Shown: positions 13,990-21,765, numbered from the stretch's first letter. The stretch: 21,976 nt of DNA from an uncultured Lachnospiraceae bacterium (GCA_910579395.1 CAJTUC010000049.1:1-21976); one strand, 5' to 3'. Notes: generated by a model from the letters alone, not told the origin. Program-made: numbers and translations.

Positions 13990-14784
13990 ATGAATGATTA
14001 TTTGAATGTTTCAGGCAGGATTTTTGATATACAGAGATATTCTATCCATGACGGTGTCGGTATCCGTACGATTGTCTTTTTAAAAGGCTGCGCGCTGCGG
14101 TGTAAATGGTGCTGTAACCCGGAGTCTCAGGAATACGAAATACAGACGATGATGGTGAACGGAAAGCCAAAGACGATCGGGCGTGATGTTACCGTGGCGG
14201 AAGTCATGGATGTGGTACGCCGGGATATGCCTTATTATGGTCGCTCCGGCGGCGGACTGACTCTGTCCGGCGGCGAAAGTCTTTTACAGCCGGAATTTGC
14301 GGCGGCGCTCCTGCAGGCGGCGAAGAACATCGGCATCAGCACGGCGATAGAAAGTATGGGCTTTGCGGAGTTTTCGACCATCCAGAAGATTCTTCCTTAC
14401 CTGGATACCTATTTGATGGATATTAAACATATGAATGCGGCAAAGCATAAGGAATATACCGGAAAAGAGAATACAAAGATGCTCGAGAATGCGAAAAAGA
14501 TTGCGGAGAGCAGCCAGTGCGAACTGATCATCCGTGTGCCGGTCATTCCGGGCTTCAATGATACGGAAGAAGAGATCACGGCGATAGCCGCTTATGCGGA
14601 GTCGCTTCCGAGAGTGGAGCAGATTCATCTTTTGCCCTATCATAAATATGGGGAAGGAAAGTATGAAGGGCTGGGACGGCCTTATCCGTTAAAAGACATT
14701 CCGATGCTGCCGGAAGGCAGGATGGAGAAGTTGAAGGCGGCCGTGGAGCGGAAGACGGCGCTGTATTGTCAGATTGGCGGTTGA
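13990..14784 (+). CDS. glycyl radical enzyme activase (radical SAM)
   Basis: This radical SAM protein installs the glycyl radical on the dehydratase encoded just upstream. The cluster motif C34-x3-C38-x2-C41 (GCALRCKWC) and the SAM-binding LSGGE (92-96) are intact. Most dehydratase activases carry a ferredoxin-like insert with two extra cysteine clusters directly after the first motif; here only about 45 residues without such clusters separate CCNPE from SGGE, so the protein is compact like pyruvate formate-lyase activase. With ATG 13990 it has 264 residues; GAGGA sits five bases upstream. ATG 13978 would leave no space for a ribosome site. It is the last gene before the operon terminator. 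Confidence 0.92.
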   Translation: MNDYLNVSGRIFDIQRYSIHDGVGIRTIVFLKGCALRCKWCCNPESQEYEIQTMMVNGKPKTIGRDVTVAEVMDVVRRDMPYYGRSGGGLTLSGGESLLQPEFAAALLQAAKNIGISTAIESMGFAEFSTIQKILPYLDTYLMDIKHMNAAKHKEYTGKENTKMLENAKKIAESSQCELIIRVPVIPGFNDTEEEITAIAAYAESLPRVEQIHLLPYHKYGEGKYEGLGRPYPLKDIPMLPEGRMEKLKAAVERKTALYCQIGG

Positions 14785-14997
14785 GCATAATGTCTTAGTG
14801 CGTGCAAAAAACAGGCTGGCAGATTTTCTGGAAATTATGGAGAAGTAGAAGCTTATGAAAGTTTGAAAGTTTTTTAGCTGTATGATGATGTAAGAAAGAA
14901 ACACACTTAAACGATACTTTTAGGTGTGTTTTTTGATGGAAATATTTTTGCTTAATATTACATGTGTCAGAGATGGACCGCGGAAATAGGATAGGGA
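14785..14997. other. gap between the microcompartment operon and the restriction-modification genes
   Basis: Apart from the terminator at 14901-14934, no gene, repeat or RNA is apparent. Base composition shifts here from roughly balanced to clearly AT-rich, which continues through the restriction-modification genes to about 17223. No transposase, integrase or obvious target-site duplication was found at the boundary. Confidence 0.6.
14901..14934 (+). terminator. rho-independent terminator of the microcompartment operon
   Basis: An 11-bp stem (14901-14911 with 14919-14929, one G-U pair) with a 7-base loop is followed by a run of six T. It lies about 115 bases after the activase stop and is the only clear intrinsic terminator in the first 15 kb. 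Confidence 0.85.
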
Positions 14998-15026
14998 TTG
15001 TGAAATAATGATATCGCTGATATAAT
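14998..15026 (+). promoter_or_regulatory. promoter of the restriction-modification pair
   Basis: TTGTGA (14998-15003) and TATAAT (15021-15026) are 17 bp apart, close to the sigma-A consensus. Transcription would begin near 15033, leaving a leader of about 115 nt before the nuclease gene. Confidence 0.7.
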
Positions 15027-15040
15027 ATATAAAGAAAAAC

Positions 15041-15061
15041 AAAAAGGAGGCCCTTTTTTTT
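15041..15061 (+). promoter_or_regulatory. possible attenuator-like hairpin in the restriction-modification leader
   Basis: AAAAAGG (15041-15047) can pair with CCTTTTT (15052-15058) around AGGC, and T residues continue to 15061. It lies just downstream of the expected start of transcription. An AGGAGG inside the hairpin would be hidden and has no start codon at a useful distance. The stem is mostly A-T, so a terminating effect is uncertain. Confidence 0.35.
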
Positions 15062-15149
15062 ATTTAGCGATAGAGAGTTTTATGTACGATTTATTGTACT
15101 GTTTTAATGATATTATATTTGTAACGAATATTTATAAAAGAGGATAACG

Positions 15150-16244
15150 ATGAAAATAAAGAGACCTTTTATTGAAGAAATATTGAAAGATACATATGGA
15201 GATGATTATCAGAGAATATTTGATAAAGCGCCTCTTATTCAGTATTTGGATAAAAAGATGGGGGCTATTGATAGAGGGTGTACAGCCAGAAGAAATCTGG
15301 CAAATTTATATGCAATATATTCTATTACATACCGTTATGTGAATGATTATTATAATGATAAAGATTCTTATTCAGAGTTTGAGGGATATTCATATTCTGA
15401 ATTAAAGGATTTTTGTAATTCACGTTATGGTGGAGAAAGATTGCAAAACCACGGGTATAATAACAGGGCCATTGGAGAATTTAGAAATAAAACGGAAACG
15501 AAGGAGGATTTGTTTGTAATAAAAGATGGAAAATATAAAATTTTTCCGGATTATATGTATGCAGAGAAAGTTGATATTTCTAAAACAGTTAATACTATTA
15601 TTGAAAAGTTTATCGAATTGATTAAAACAAAGGATGAAGACACAATAGGAATTATTGAAGCGGTTTCGAAAGAAGAAAGTTTGGAAAAGAAAAGAGAGGC
15701 ATTGAAAAAACAGTTGGCAGAAGATGCAGAGGCAAGAATGTTCGAGATTATTTCTTTTGCTATTTTAAAGAGATATTATGCTGGGAAAACAGTTTGGTAT
15801 GGAGAAGAAAAGAGTTCTGTAAAAAAGTATAATTTACGTTTGTATAAGACAGGAAGAACGAATGCAAATGATGGTGGAATTGATTTTGTCTTAAAGCCAG
15901 TAGGAAGATTTTTTCAAGTTACCGAAGTGGGAAGATATGATAAATATTTTTTAGATATTGATAAGGTGATGAGATATCCAATAACTTTTGTTGTAAAAAC
16001 AGAAAAAGAAAATGAAGAAATACAGATTGAAATGTTGGAAGAATTAAAGAAACACTATGGTACAGAAATATCATCGTTGAAGTCATATAGAGAAGCTATT
16101 GAGGAGATTATCACTTTGGGAGATCTGAATGAAATGATTGATAAATTCTCCGAAGATGATATTACAGAAATTGTAAAGGAAATAATATTATATTTCAATC
16201 TCGAGATGAATATTGATGACTCTGAAGATGAGAAAGAAGATTAG
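15150..16244 (+). CDS. type II restriction endonuclease (putative, partner of YhdJ-like methylase)
   Basis: This 364-residue protein is probably the nuclease of a type II system, judged mainly from its partner methylase gene directly downstream. A nuclease-like core is visible at about 196-285: E199 (MFEIISF), D245 in NDGGIDFVLKP, then FFQVTEV (254-260). This resembles a PD-(D/E)xK layout but with Q/T where the last E and K are usual, so the catalytic assignment is tentative. The N-terminal half (1-190) is rich in Tyr, Asp and Lys and has a helical charged stretch around 150-190. GAGGATAACG precedes ATG 15150. Composition is much more AT-rich than the flanking loci, a sign of acquisition by transfer. 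Confidence 0.7.
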   Translation: MKIKRPFIEEILKDTYGDDYQRIFDKAPLIQYLDKKMGAIDRGCTARRNLANLYAIYSITYRYVNDYYNDKDSYSEFEGYSYSELKDFCNSRYGGERLQNHGYNNRAIGEFRNKTETKEDLFVIKDGKYKIFPDYMYAEKVDISKTVNTIIEKFIELIKTKDEDTIGIIEAVSKEESLEKKREALKKQLAEDAEARMFEIISFAILKRYYAGKTVWYGEEKSSVKKYNLRLYKTGRTNANDGGIDFVLKPVGRFFQVTEVGRYDKYFLDIDKVMRYPITFVVKTEKENEEIQIEMLEELKKHYGTEISSLKSYREAIEEIITLGDLNEMIDKFSEDDITEIVKEIILYFNLEMNIDDSEDEKED

Positions 16245-16323
16245 AAGATAATGTGATTTATTCCTTACTATAATAGTGAATTATGGTAATATGCCATTAA
16301 CTCCAAAAGAAAGGATGTTTGCA

Positions 16324-17223
16324 ATGATAGAGTTATTTTGTAATCCTAAATTTGAGTATCAAGAATCGGAGCAGTCATTGGTGATTCTGAATGATTGTAT
16401 ACAAACGCTTAATTGTATGAAGGAAAAGTCTGCTGATTTGATATTTGCGGATCCACCATATAATCTGGGAAAAGATTTTGGGAATGATAGTGATTTTTGG
16501 GCAGATAGGAAAAAATATTTAGCATGGTGTTACGAATGGATTGACGCATGTTTTAGAGTATTAAAAGATGATGGAACATTTTATATTATGAATTCTACGC
16601 AAAATATTCCGTATATATCTGTGTACCTCCAGGAGCACTATTACATTGTAAATGATATTATTTGGGCATATGATAGTTCTGGTGTGCAGTCAAAGAAAAA
16701 ATATGGTTCGTTATATGAGCCGATTCTCATGGCAGCAAAATCGGAAAAAGCAAAATATACATTTAATTATCAAGATATTCTCGTAGAGGCCAAAACGGGT
16801 GCCAAGCGAGGGTTGATAGATTATAGAAAAAATCCACCACAACCATATAATACTCAGAAAGTACCTGGCAATGTGTGGGAGTTCTCGCGGGTAAGATTTA
16901 AAATGGAAGAATATGAAAATCATCCTTCACAAAAACCAGAAGCACTATTGGAACGCATTATAAAGGCATCCAGTAATCCGGGAGATATTGTGTTAGATCC
17001 GTTTGGAGGAAGTTTTTCAACAAGTGCTGTTGCAGTGAGAATGGGAAGAAGAGCAATAAGTATGGACATTAGTCAAGATTATTTTAAAATAGGGTTGAGA
17101 AGAACTGGAATTGCATCAAAATATGAAGGGATTATTTTGGAGAAAGATAAGAGTCGGAAAACAAAAAACACGTCAAAGAAAGATTACATAAAAGATGCTA
17201 ATCAAATGACATTGGCACTATAA
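16324..17223 (+). CDS. adenine-N6 DNA methyltransferase, YhdJ-like
   Basis: This beta-class amino-methyltransferase has motif IV (DPPYNLG, 43-49) before motif I (DPFGGSFS, 225-232). It resembles E. coli YhdJ closely, including FYIMNST, WAYDSSGVQ, EAKTGAKR, IDYRKNPPQPYN, KVPGNVWEF and ENHPSQKPEALL. YhdJ modifies ATGCAT, so that is the predicted target. Start ATG 16324 (299 residues) has AAAGGA at a good distance and fits the YhdJ N-terminus; a GTG at 16276 would add 16 residues. The gene follows the nuclease gene by 79 bases in the same AT-rich island and should protect host DNA from it. It converges on the SDR gene with a 29-base gap and no visible terminator. Confidence 0.88.
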   Translation: MIELFCNPKFEYQESEQSLVILNDCIQTLNCMKEKSADLIFADPPYNLGKDFGNDSDFWADRKKYLAWCYEWIDACFRVLKDDGTFYIMNSTQNIPYISVYLQEHYYIVNDIIWAYDSSGVQSKKKYGSLYEPILMAAKSEKAKYTFNYQDILVEAKTGAKRGLIDYRKNPPQPYNTQKVPGNVWEFSRVRFKMEEYENHPSQKPEALLERIIKASSNPGDIVLDPFGGSFSTSAVAVRMGRRAISMDISQDYFKIGLRRTGIASKYEGIILEKDKSRKTKNTSKKDYIKDANQMTLAL

Positions 17224-17252
17224 GGAAAATTTGAACTTGTGAGTATGGCTTA

Positions 17253-17972
17253 TCAAGTCCACCCCCCATCCAACGTAATGACCTGACCGGTCAAATACGC
17301 AGGCGCGCCAAGAACACTCTTTACCATTTGTGCAACTTCGGCGGTCATTCCGATGCGGTCACATGGAATCTCCTGCCGCAGAGCATCCATCTCTTCAGGA
17401 GAAAAGCAGTGGTTCATATCGGTATCGATGACGCCGCAGGCAACCGCATTGACCTGAATATTGCTGGGCGCGAGTTCTTTGGCAAGCGCTTTCGTGAAAC
17501 TGTTCACTGCTCCTTTCGAAGCGGAATAGGCAACTTCCATGGAAGCGCCGACATTTCCCCATACGGAAGAAATATTGACGATCTTCCCGCTGTGCCTACG
17601 GAGCATCAGCGGAACTGAAAGCTTGCTCGTATAAAAAACAGAGTCTAAATTGGTTGACATAATCTTTCGCCAGTCCGTGAGAGACATTTCACTCAAAAGC
17701 CCCACATAGGAAATCCCGGCATTATTGACAAGTACATCAAGCTGTTCAATAGAAGCAAAGAGAGCACTCACATCATCGAAATTCCCCATATCCCCGACAA
17801 AAGGCGTACAGGAAACAGAATAACGCCCGGCGAGCTCCGCCGCAAAGGCGGAAAGTATTTCGCCGGAGTGAATACAGGTGAGATATAAATGATAACCGTC
17901 TGAGGCCAGCATTTCGGCAATTGCCCTGCCGATTCCGCGGGACGCACCGGTGACTAAAGCATATTTGGACAT
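17253..17972 (-). CDS. short-chain dehydrogenase/reductase, FabG-like
   Basis: This classical SDR of 239 residues has the cofactor motif TGASRGIG (8-15), NNAG (83-86), and catalytic S136, Y149 and K153. The region around residues 33-37, after the second strand (LTCIHSG), lacks an obvious acidic residue, which leans toward NADP(H). The C-terminus LTGQVITLDGGWT is typical. It could be a 3-oxoacyl-ACP reductase of the YmfI/FabG group, but no fatty-acid synthesis genes are near, so the substrate is open. AAAGGAGT lies 11 bases before the start. Its leader runs into the 195-bp inverted-repeat element, and I could not identify a convincing promoter. Confidence 0.87.
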   Translation of the reverse strand: MSKYALVTGASRGIGRAIAEMLASDGYHLYLTCIHSGEILSAFAAELAGRYSVSCTPFVGDMGNFDDVSALFASIEQLDVLVNNAGISYVGLLSEMSLTDWRKIMSTNLDSVFYTSKLSVPLMLRRHSGKIVNISSVWGNVGASMEVAYSASKGAVNSFTKALAKELAPSNIQVNAVACGVIDTDMNHCFSPEEMDALRQEIPCDRIGMTAEVAQMVKSVLGAPAYLTGQVITLDGGWT

Positions 17973-17997
17973 GGGGCGGGTATACTCCTTTCAGGGT

Positions 17998-18192
17998 GGC
18001 ACTGCAATTCAGGAGAGCGTCGGCCGGGCAGGGCATACTTCCTTTGAAGGCACGCTTTCGCTCCGCGAAAAATCGCAGCGGTACTAAGTTCAAAAGCCGC
18101 AAAGCGTCTTTTTCACTAACTACCGACGTTTTTCAAGGGCCTTCGCAGGAACTATCCCCTGCCCGGCCGACGCCCTCCTGAATTGCAGTGCC
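17998..18192. repeat. 195-bp element with 54-nt inverted-repeat arms
   Basis: The left arm 17998-18051 (beginning GGCACTGCAATTCAGGAG) and the right arm 18139-18192 (ending CTCCTGAATTGCAGTGCC) are near-perfect reverse complements over 54 bases, with a handful of mismatches mainly toward the centre. The arms are GC-rich. A second, inner pair ACGCTTT (18052-18058) and AAAGCGT (18101-18107) lies in the middle. There is no coding capacity for a transposase. Size and symmetry suit a miniature inverted-repeat element. Both flanks contain GGT-like bases, but a target-site duplication is not certain. It fills the space between two divergent genes. Confidence 0.85.
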
Positions 18193-18217
18193 AGGTACTT
18201 GATGGTCTTATTCACTT

Positions 18218-18247
18218 TTGACAAAGCGCCACAACAGGAATTATACT
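18218..18247 (+). promoter_or_regulatory. promoter of the thioredoxin-reductase-like gene
   Basis: TTGACA (18218-18223) and TATACT (18242-18247) are separated by 18 bp. The promoter lies just outside the inverted-repeat element, about 35 bases before the start codon at 18282. Confidence 0.75.
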
Positions 18248-18281
18248 ATAAATATCAGGGAAAAGGAAGGAGCATTCGTGT

Positions 18282-19223
18282 ATGTCAGATAAATATGATT
18301 TGGTCATTATCGGTTCCGGGCCGGCGGGGTTATCGGCGGCGGTCTATGGGAAAAGGGCGGGATTTGATGTGCTCGTCATGGAGAAAAACCCGATGAGCGG
18401 CGGACAGATATTAAATACTAATGAAGTGGATAATTATCTCGGAATGCCCGGTATCAATGGTTTTGAAATGGGAATGAAATTCAGGCATCATGCAGAAGAG
18501 ATGGGTGTCGTTTTTGACCATGCGGCAGTAGAAGGGATTTCAGATGCGGGCGGCCAGAAGGTCATTGCCATCAAAGACGGGGATGTAGAGAAAACTTATG
18601 AAGCAGGAGCGGTCATTATCGCGACAGGGGCTTCCCATGCGCTGCTGCAGGTGCCGGGGGAGGAAGCGCTTACCGGACATGGCGTATCTTACTGTGCGAC
18701 CTGCGACGGGGCTTTTTTCAGGAATAAGACGGCGGCGGTCGTTGGCGGCGGCGATGTTGCGGTAGAAGATGCAATTTTCCTTTCCAGAATCTGTGAGAAA
18801 GTCTGCCTGATTCACAGAAGGGACAGCCTGCGCGCGGCTAAATCTTTACAGGATACCTTATTTCAGTGCCGGAATGTGGAAATCCTCTGGGACAGTGTGG
18901 TGGAAGAAATCTGCGGTCAGGAGAAGGTGGAGTTTTTGAAGCTGCGTCGATTAAAAGAAGAACGTACGGTGGAATTACCGGTGGACGGTGTTTTTATTGC
19001 GGTAGGCATCCGGCCGAATACGGAAATGTTACAAAATATTGTAACATATGATGAGGGCGGCTATATCATAGCAGGAGAGGACTGCGTTACACAGACTCCC
19101 GGTATTTTTGCGGCGGGCGATGTCAGGACCAAGCAGCTGCGGCAGATTGTCACGGCGGTCGCAGACGGCGCAAATGCGGTCGTGAGTGTGGAAAAATATT
19201 TCAGAGAGAGAGAAAACGGGTAG
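18282..19223 (+). CDS. trxB: thioredoxin-reductase-like FAD/NAD(P) disulfide oxidoreductase
   Basis: This flavoprotein transfers electrons from NAD(P)H to a disulfide substrate, most likely thioredoxin. The 313-residue length and layout are those of TrxB: FAD motif GSGPAGLS (11-18), redox-active C138-A-T-C141, second nucleotide motif GGGDVAVEDA (155-164), HRR (178-180) expected to contact NADPH phosphate, and FAAGDVR near the end. AAGGAAGGAG precedes the ATG. No thioredoxin gene lies beside it, so the partner may differ from classical thioredoxin. It is likely transcribed alone, with its own promoter and a terminator at 19270-19299. Confidence 0.88.
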   Translation: MSDKYDLVIIGSGPAGLSAAVYGKRAGFDVLVMEKNPMSGGQILNTNEVDNYLGMPGINGFEMGMKFRHHAEEMGVVFDHAAVEGISDAGGQKVIAIKDGDVEKTYEAGAVIIATGASHALLQVPGEEALTGHGVSYCATCDGAFFRNKTAAVVGGGDVAVEDAIFLSRICEKVCLIHRRDSLRAAKSLQDTLFQCRNVEILWDSVVEEICGQEKVEFLKLRRLKEERTVELPVDGVFIAVGIRPNTEMLQNIVTYDEGGYIIAGEDCVTQTPGIFAAGDVRTKQLRQIVTAVADGANAVVSVEKYFRERENG

Positions 19224-19269
19224 AATTTGTTGGGTAGAATCGTTTGTGGTTCTTCAGTGGGGACTTCTC

Positions 19270-19299
19270 GCTCTTTTGCACAGAAAACAGCTTTTTTTT
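19270..19299 (+). terminator. rho-independent terminator after the reductase gene
   Basis: GCTcTTTT (19270-19277) pairs with AAAAcAGC (19284-19291), with one C-C mismatch, around a 6-base loop and is followed by eight T residues. Confidence 0.65.
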
Positions 19300-19323
19300 C
19301 ATTTTTTTTATACGTTACAGCAG

Positions 19324-19352
19324 TTGACAAAATAGTATATAAGTGTTATATT
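19324..19352 (+). promoter_or_regulatory. promoter of the SH3b-NlpC/P60 gene
   Basis: A perfect TTGACA (19324-19329) and TATATT (19347-19352) are 17 bp apart. The leader to the start codon is about 70 nt. Confidence 0.8.
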
Positions 19353-19426
19353 TATTTCATAACATTTAACAATTTTGTAACATATGAAAAATCAGGACTT
19401 CACATCGAAAGAAAGGCAAGGTTTTT

Positions 19427-20755
19427 ATGAGAAGAGAAAGCGTGAGAATAGCAGCTTGTACAATGGCGGCAGTCATCACATTTTCCGGAATGAAATTATC
19501 TGTTCATGCGGCTGGGGATTTAAATTCCGTATTGCCCTCGGCAGGAATCGATTATTCTCTGTCATCTGAGAGTACGACGTCCCTTTCCGATATGAAAGAA
19601 GAAGTAGAGAGAGAGAACAGCAGCGGCCTGACGGCATCCACGGCGGAGATTTCCGTGAAGGGAACGGGAGAAATCCCGATTGGCGGTATGCTGGAGAGCA
19701 ATACCCAGTCAACGATATCGGATAAGAAGATTGAAAGAACGATCGTTGTCAGCGAAGGATACACAAGAGACTTGCGGGAGGCTTCCAATGCCGCAAAGCT
19801 CAGCGAAGAGGAAGAAGGCTTTAAGAGCCTTGTTATTGCAAGAGTTAACAATTATGTAAATGTCCGCGATATTCCGAGTGAAGACGGAGAAATCGTCGGT
19901 AAATTGTATGATAAATCCGTCGGTACTTTTATAGAAGAAAGCGACGGCTGGTATAAGATCAGTTCAGGTTCCGTAGAGGGATATGTAAAAGCGGAATTTT
20001 GTGTAACGGGCGATGACGCGGTAAGTTATGCGCGGGAAGTCGGAACGAGAATCGCGACTGTTACGACAACGACATTATATGTAAGGGAACAGCCCGGAAC
20101 GGATTCGACGATTCTCGGTATGGTGCCGATTGAAGATGAATTGATCGTTACAGAAGAATTAGACGGCTGGGTCAAGGTAAACATTGAAGAAGGTGACGGT
20201 TATGTATCAACAGACTTCGTCAATATGTCTACCGAATTCGTAAAAGCGGAATCCATCGAAGAAGAACGCGCAAGACTGGAAAAAGAAGAAGCGGCCAGAC
20301 AGCAGGCGCGTGCGGCGGCAGCAGCAGCGGAAAGCAAGAGAAGTGAGTCTGCATCTTCCGATAGCGGTTCTTCCGGAAGCGAAAAGACTTATGCACCGCC
20401 GAGCGGCAGCGCATCCGGTCAGGCAGTCGTAGATTTTGCAATGCAGTTTGTTGGCAATCCATATGTATATGGTGGAACAAGTTTGACGAATGGTGCTGAC
20501 TGTTCAGGATTTGTTATGAGCGTATACAGTAACTTCGGTGTGAGCCTGCCTCATTCATCAGCAGCGGACAGAAACGTAGGCGCTACTGTAAACGGCATCG
20601 AAAATGCACAGCCGGGCGACATTATCTGTTATTCCGGACATGTAGGAATTTATGCAGGAAACGGGCAGATTGTCCATGCTTCTACATCCAAAACAGGTAT
20701 CATCGTTTCCAGCGCAACATACCGTTCGATTCTTTCAATCAGAAGAATCTTCTAA
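19427..20755 (+). CDS. secreted SH3b-domain NlpC/P60 peptidoglycan hydrolase
   Basis: This cell-wall hydrolase probably cleaves the gamma-D-Glu-diamino acid bond in peptidoglycan stems. The 442-residue protein begins with a signal peptide (basic MRRESVR, hydrophobic core, likely cut after VHA at about 28). A low-complexity region follows, then two bacterial SH3 domains (about 136-195 and 207-268; NYVNVRDIPS and LYVREQPGT mark their starts), a charged helical linker with an Ala run and a Ser-rich stretch (275-330), and the NlpC/P60 domain (331-442). Catalytic residues are C359 (ADCSGF), H405 (GHVGIY) and H417 (HAST). It has its own promoter and terminator, so it is a single-gene unit. Confidence 0.92.
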   Translation: MRRESVRIAACTMAAVITFSGMKLSVHAAGDLNSVLPSAGIDYSLSSESTTSLSDMKEEVERENSSGLTASTAEISVKGTGEIPIGGMLESNTQSTISDKKIERTIVVSEGYTRDLREASNAAKLSEEEEGFKSLVIARVNNYVNVRDIPSEDGEIVGKLYDKSVGTFIEESDGWYKISSGSVEGYVKAEFCVTGDDAVSYAREVGTRIATVTTTTLYVREQPGTDSTILGMVPIEDELIVTEELDGWVKVNIEEGDGYVSTDFVNMSTEFVKAESIEEERARLEKEEAARQQARAAAAAAESKRSESASSDSGSSGSEKTYAPPSGSASGQAVVDFAMQFVGNPYVYGGTSLTNGADCSGFVMSVYSNFGVSLPHSSAADRNVGATVNGIENAQPGDIICYSGHVGIYAGNGQIVHASTSKTGIIVSSATYRSILSIRRIF

Positions 20756-20821
20756 GAGACATTTTGGTGTTCACGGAAAAGAAGCATAAAGAAGTTATAA
20801 AACAGAAAATACAAAAAACAG

Positions 20822-20853
20822 CGGCATAGCCAGAGATTGGCTATGTCGTTTTT
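20822..20853 (+). terminator. rho-independent terminator after the NlpC/P60 gene
   Basis: CGGCATAGCC (20822-20831) pairs with GGCTATGTCG (20839-20848), one G-U pair, around a 7-base loop, followed by five T residues. Confidence 0.85.
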
Positions 20854-20992
20854 ATTAGCATCGTTTTGGGTAAAGGGATTAATGATATTATAGGGCGGCT
20901 GCTAAAGAAAAAATTTTAACTTCAAATAATTAAATGAATAATTGACAAATGAGGCTACATACTGTGGACTTATATAAAAGATAGAGGCTGCA

Positions 20993-21166
20993 ATGAGTGG
21001 TCTGTTATATCTTTCTTTCGGTATGGAGGCGGAACAGCAGCCAGACCCGGAAAGGAATACTGTGGATGTGCCGATGGAAGAGGACGCAGCGAATGCCGGG
21101 AAATGGCAGCTGGATACAGGACCGAGAGTACAGACAGCCGATGACACCTGCTCCGTAAATCAGTAA
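20993..21166 (+). CDS. possible small open reading frame, 57 residues
   Basis: A frame from ATG 20993 to TAA 21164-21166 has AGAGG about six bases upstream and encodes an acidic peptide starting MSGLLYLSFGMEAEQQPD and ending DDTCSVNQ. I do not recognise it. There is no clear signal peptide or membrane segment. A TTGACA at 20942-20947 has no -10 partner at the right spacing. Its end overlaps the convergent methyltransferase gene by seven bases. It may be a real small gene, the remnant of a longer one, or chance. Confidence 0.3.
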   Translation: MSGLLYLSFGMEAEQQPDPERNTVDVPMEEDAANAGKWQLDTGPRVQTADDTCSVNQ

Positions 21167-21765
21167 TTTTGTTTCGTGATCACTGCCACAGCGCAGGGCA
21201 TTCGTCCTTCAATAATGAAATATTCAACATTCTGGTATCCTGCATCTGTAAAAAACTGTTTATACGAGTCGATATCAAACTGCCTTTTAAAATTTGCACC
21301 GGCCAGTTCAAGCAGCTGTACGGCTTTTTTATTAACGCCGGCGGACGCATTGATATAGGTCGGAACGATGATCTTACCGCCGGTCTTACACACCCGCTCC
21401 AGTTCTTTTATTGCGGCGTGGGGGTTTTCCAGCAAATGAATTACGTTTCCGGCGACCACTTTATCAAATCGGTCACTGCGGCATTTTAACTGTGTCATAT
21501 CCGCGTGTTTTACTTTGACATTATGGTATTGTCTGCAGTTTTTCGCTGTCTGCTTTAACATTCCTCTGGAAAAATCTGTTGCAATCAATAATCTGCATTT
21601 CGGGGCAAGGTATCTGCTGATTGCCCCTGTGCCGCAGGCGCACTCCAGCACAATATCATTTTGTTCTATTTCCGCTGCGACTTTTTCGCCGAGACTTCGG
21701 TATACTCTGCCATTATATACGGTTTCCGCAAAGTCATATAATCCGGACACGTTATCCCAAAACAT
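21160..21765 (-). CDS. class I SAM-dependent methyltransferase
   Basis: This 201-residue Rossmann-fold methyltransferase is of the UbiE/Methyltransf_11 kind. Motif I is VLECACGTGAIS (39-50), where E41 and GTG (45-47) replace the more usual ExGxGxG form; motif II is ATDFSRGML, followed by HADMTQL and a motif IV region DKVVAGNVIHLL. The C-terminal part is short, giving no clue to the acceptor; small-molecule methylation is most likely. On the minus strand AAAGGAAAAGAGACCT precedes the ATG, and a strong extended -10 promoter lies at 21816-21845. It converges on the small frame at 20993. No neighbouring pathway suggests the substrate. Confidence 0.87.
   Translation of the reverse strand: MFWDNVSGLYDFAETVYNGRVYRSLGEKVAAEIEQNDIVLECACGTGAISRYLAPKCRLLIATDFSRGMLKQTAKNCRQYHNVKVKHADMTQLKCRSDRFDKVVAGNVIHLLENPHAAIKELERVCKTGGKIIVPTYINASAGVNKKAVQLLELAGANFKRQFDIDSYKQFFTDAGYQNVEYFIIEGRMPCAVAVITKQNY

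Noticed and set aside
20942..20976. Promoter from TTGACA at 20942 and TATATA near 20971
   Set aside because: The spacer is about 23 bp, too long for a normal sigma-A promoter.
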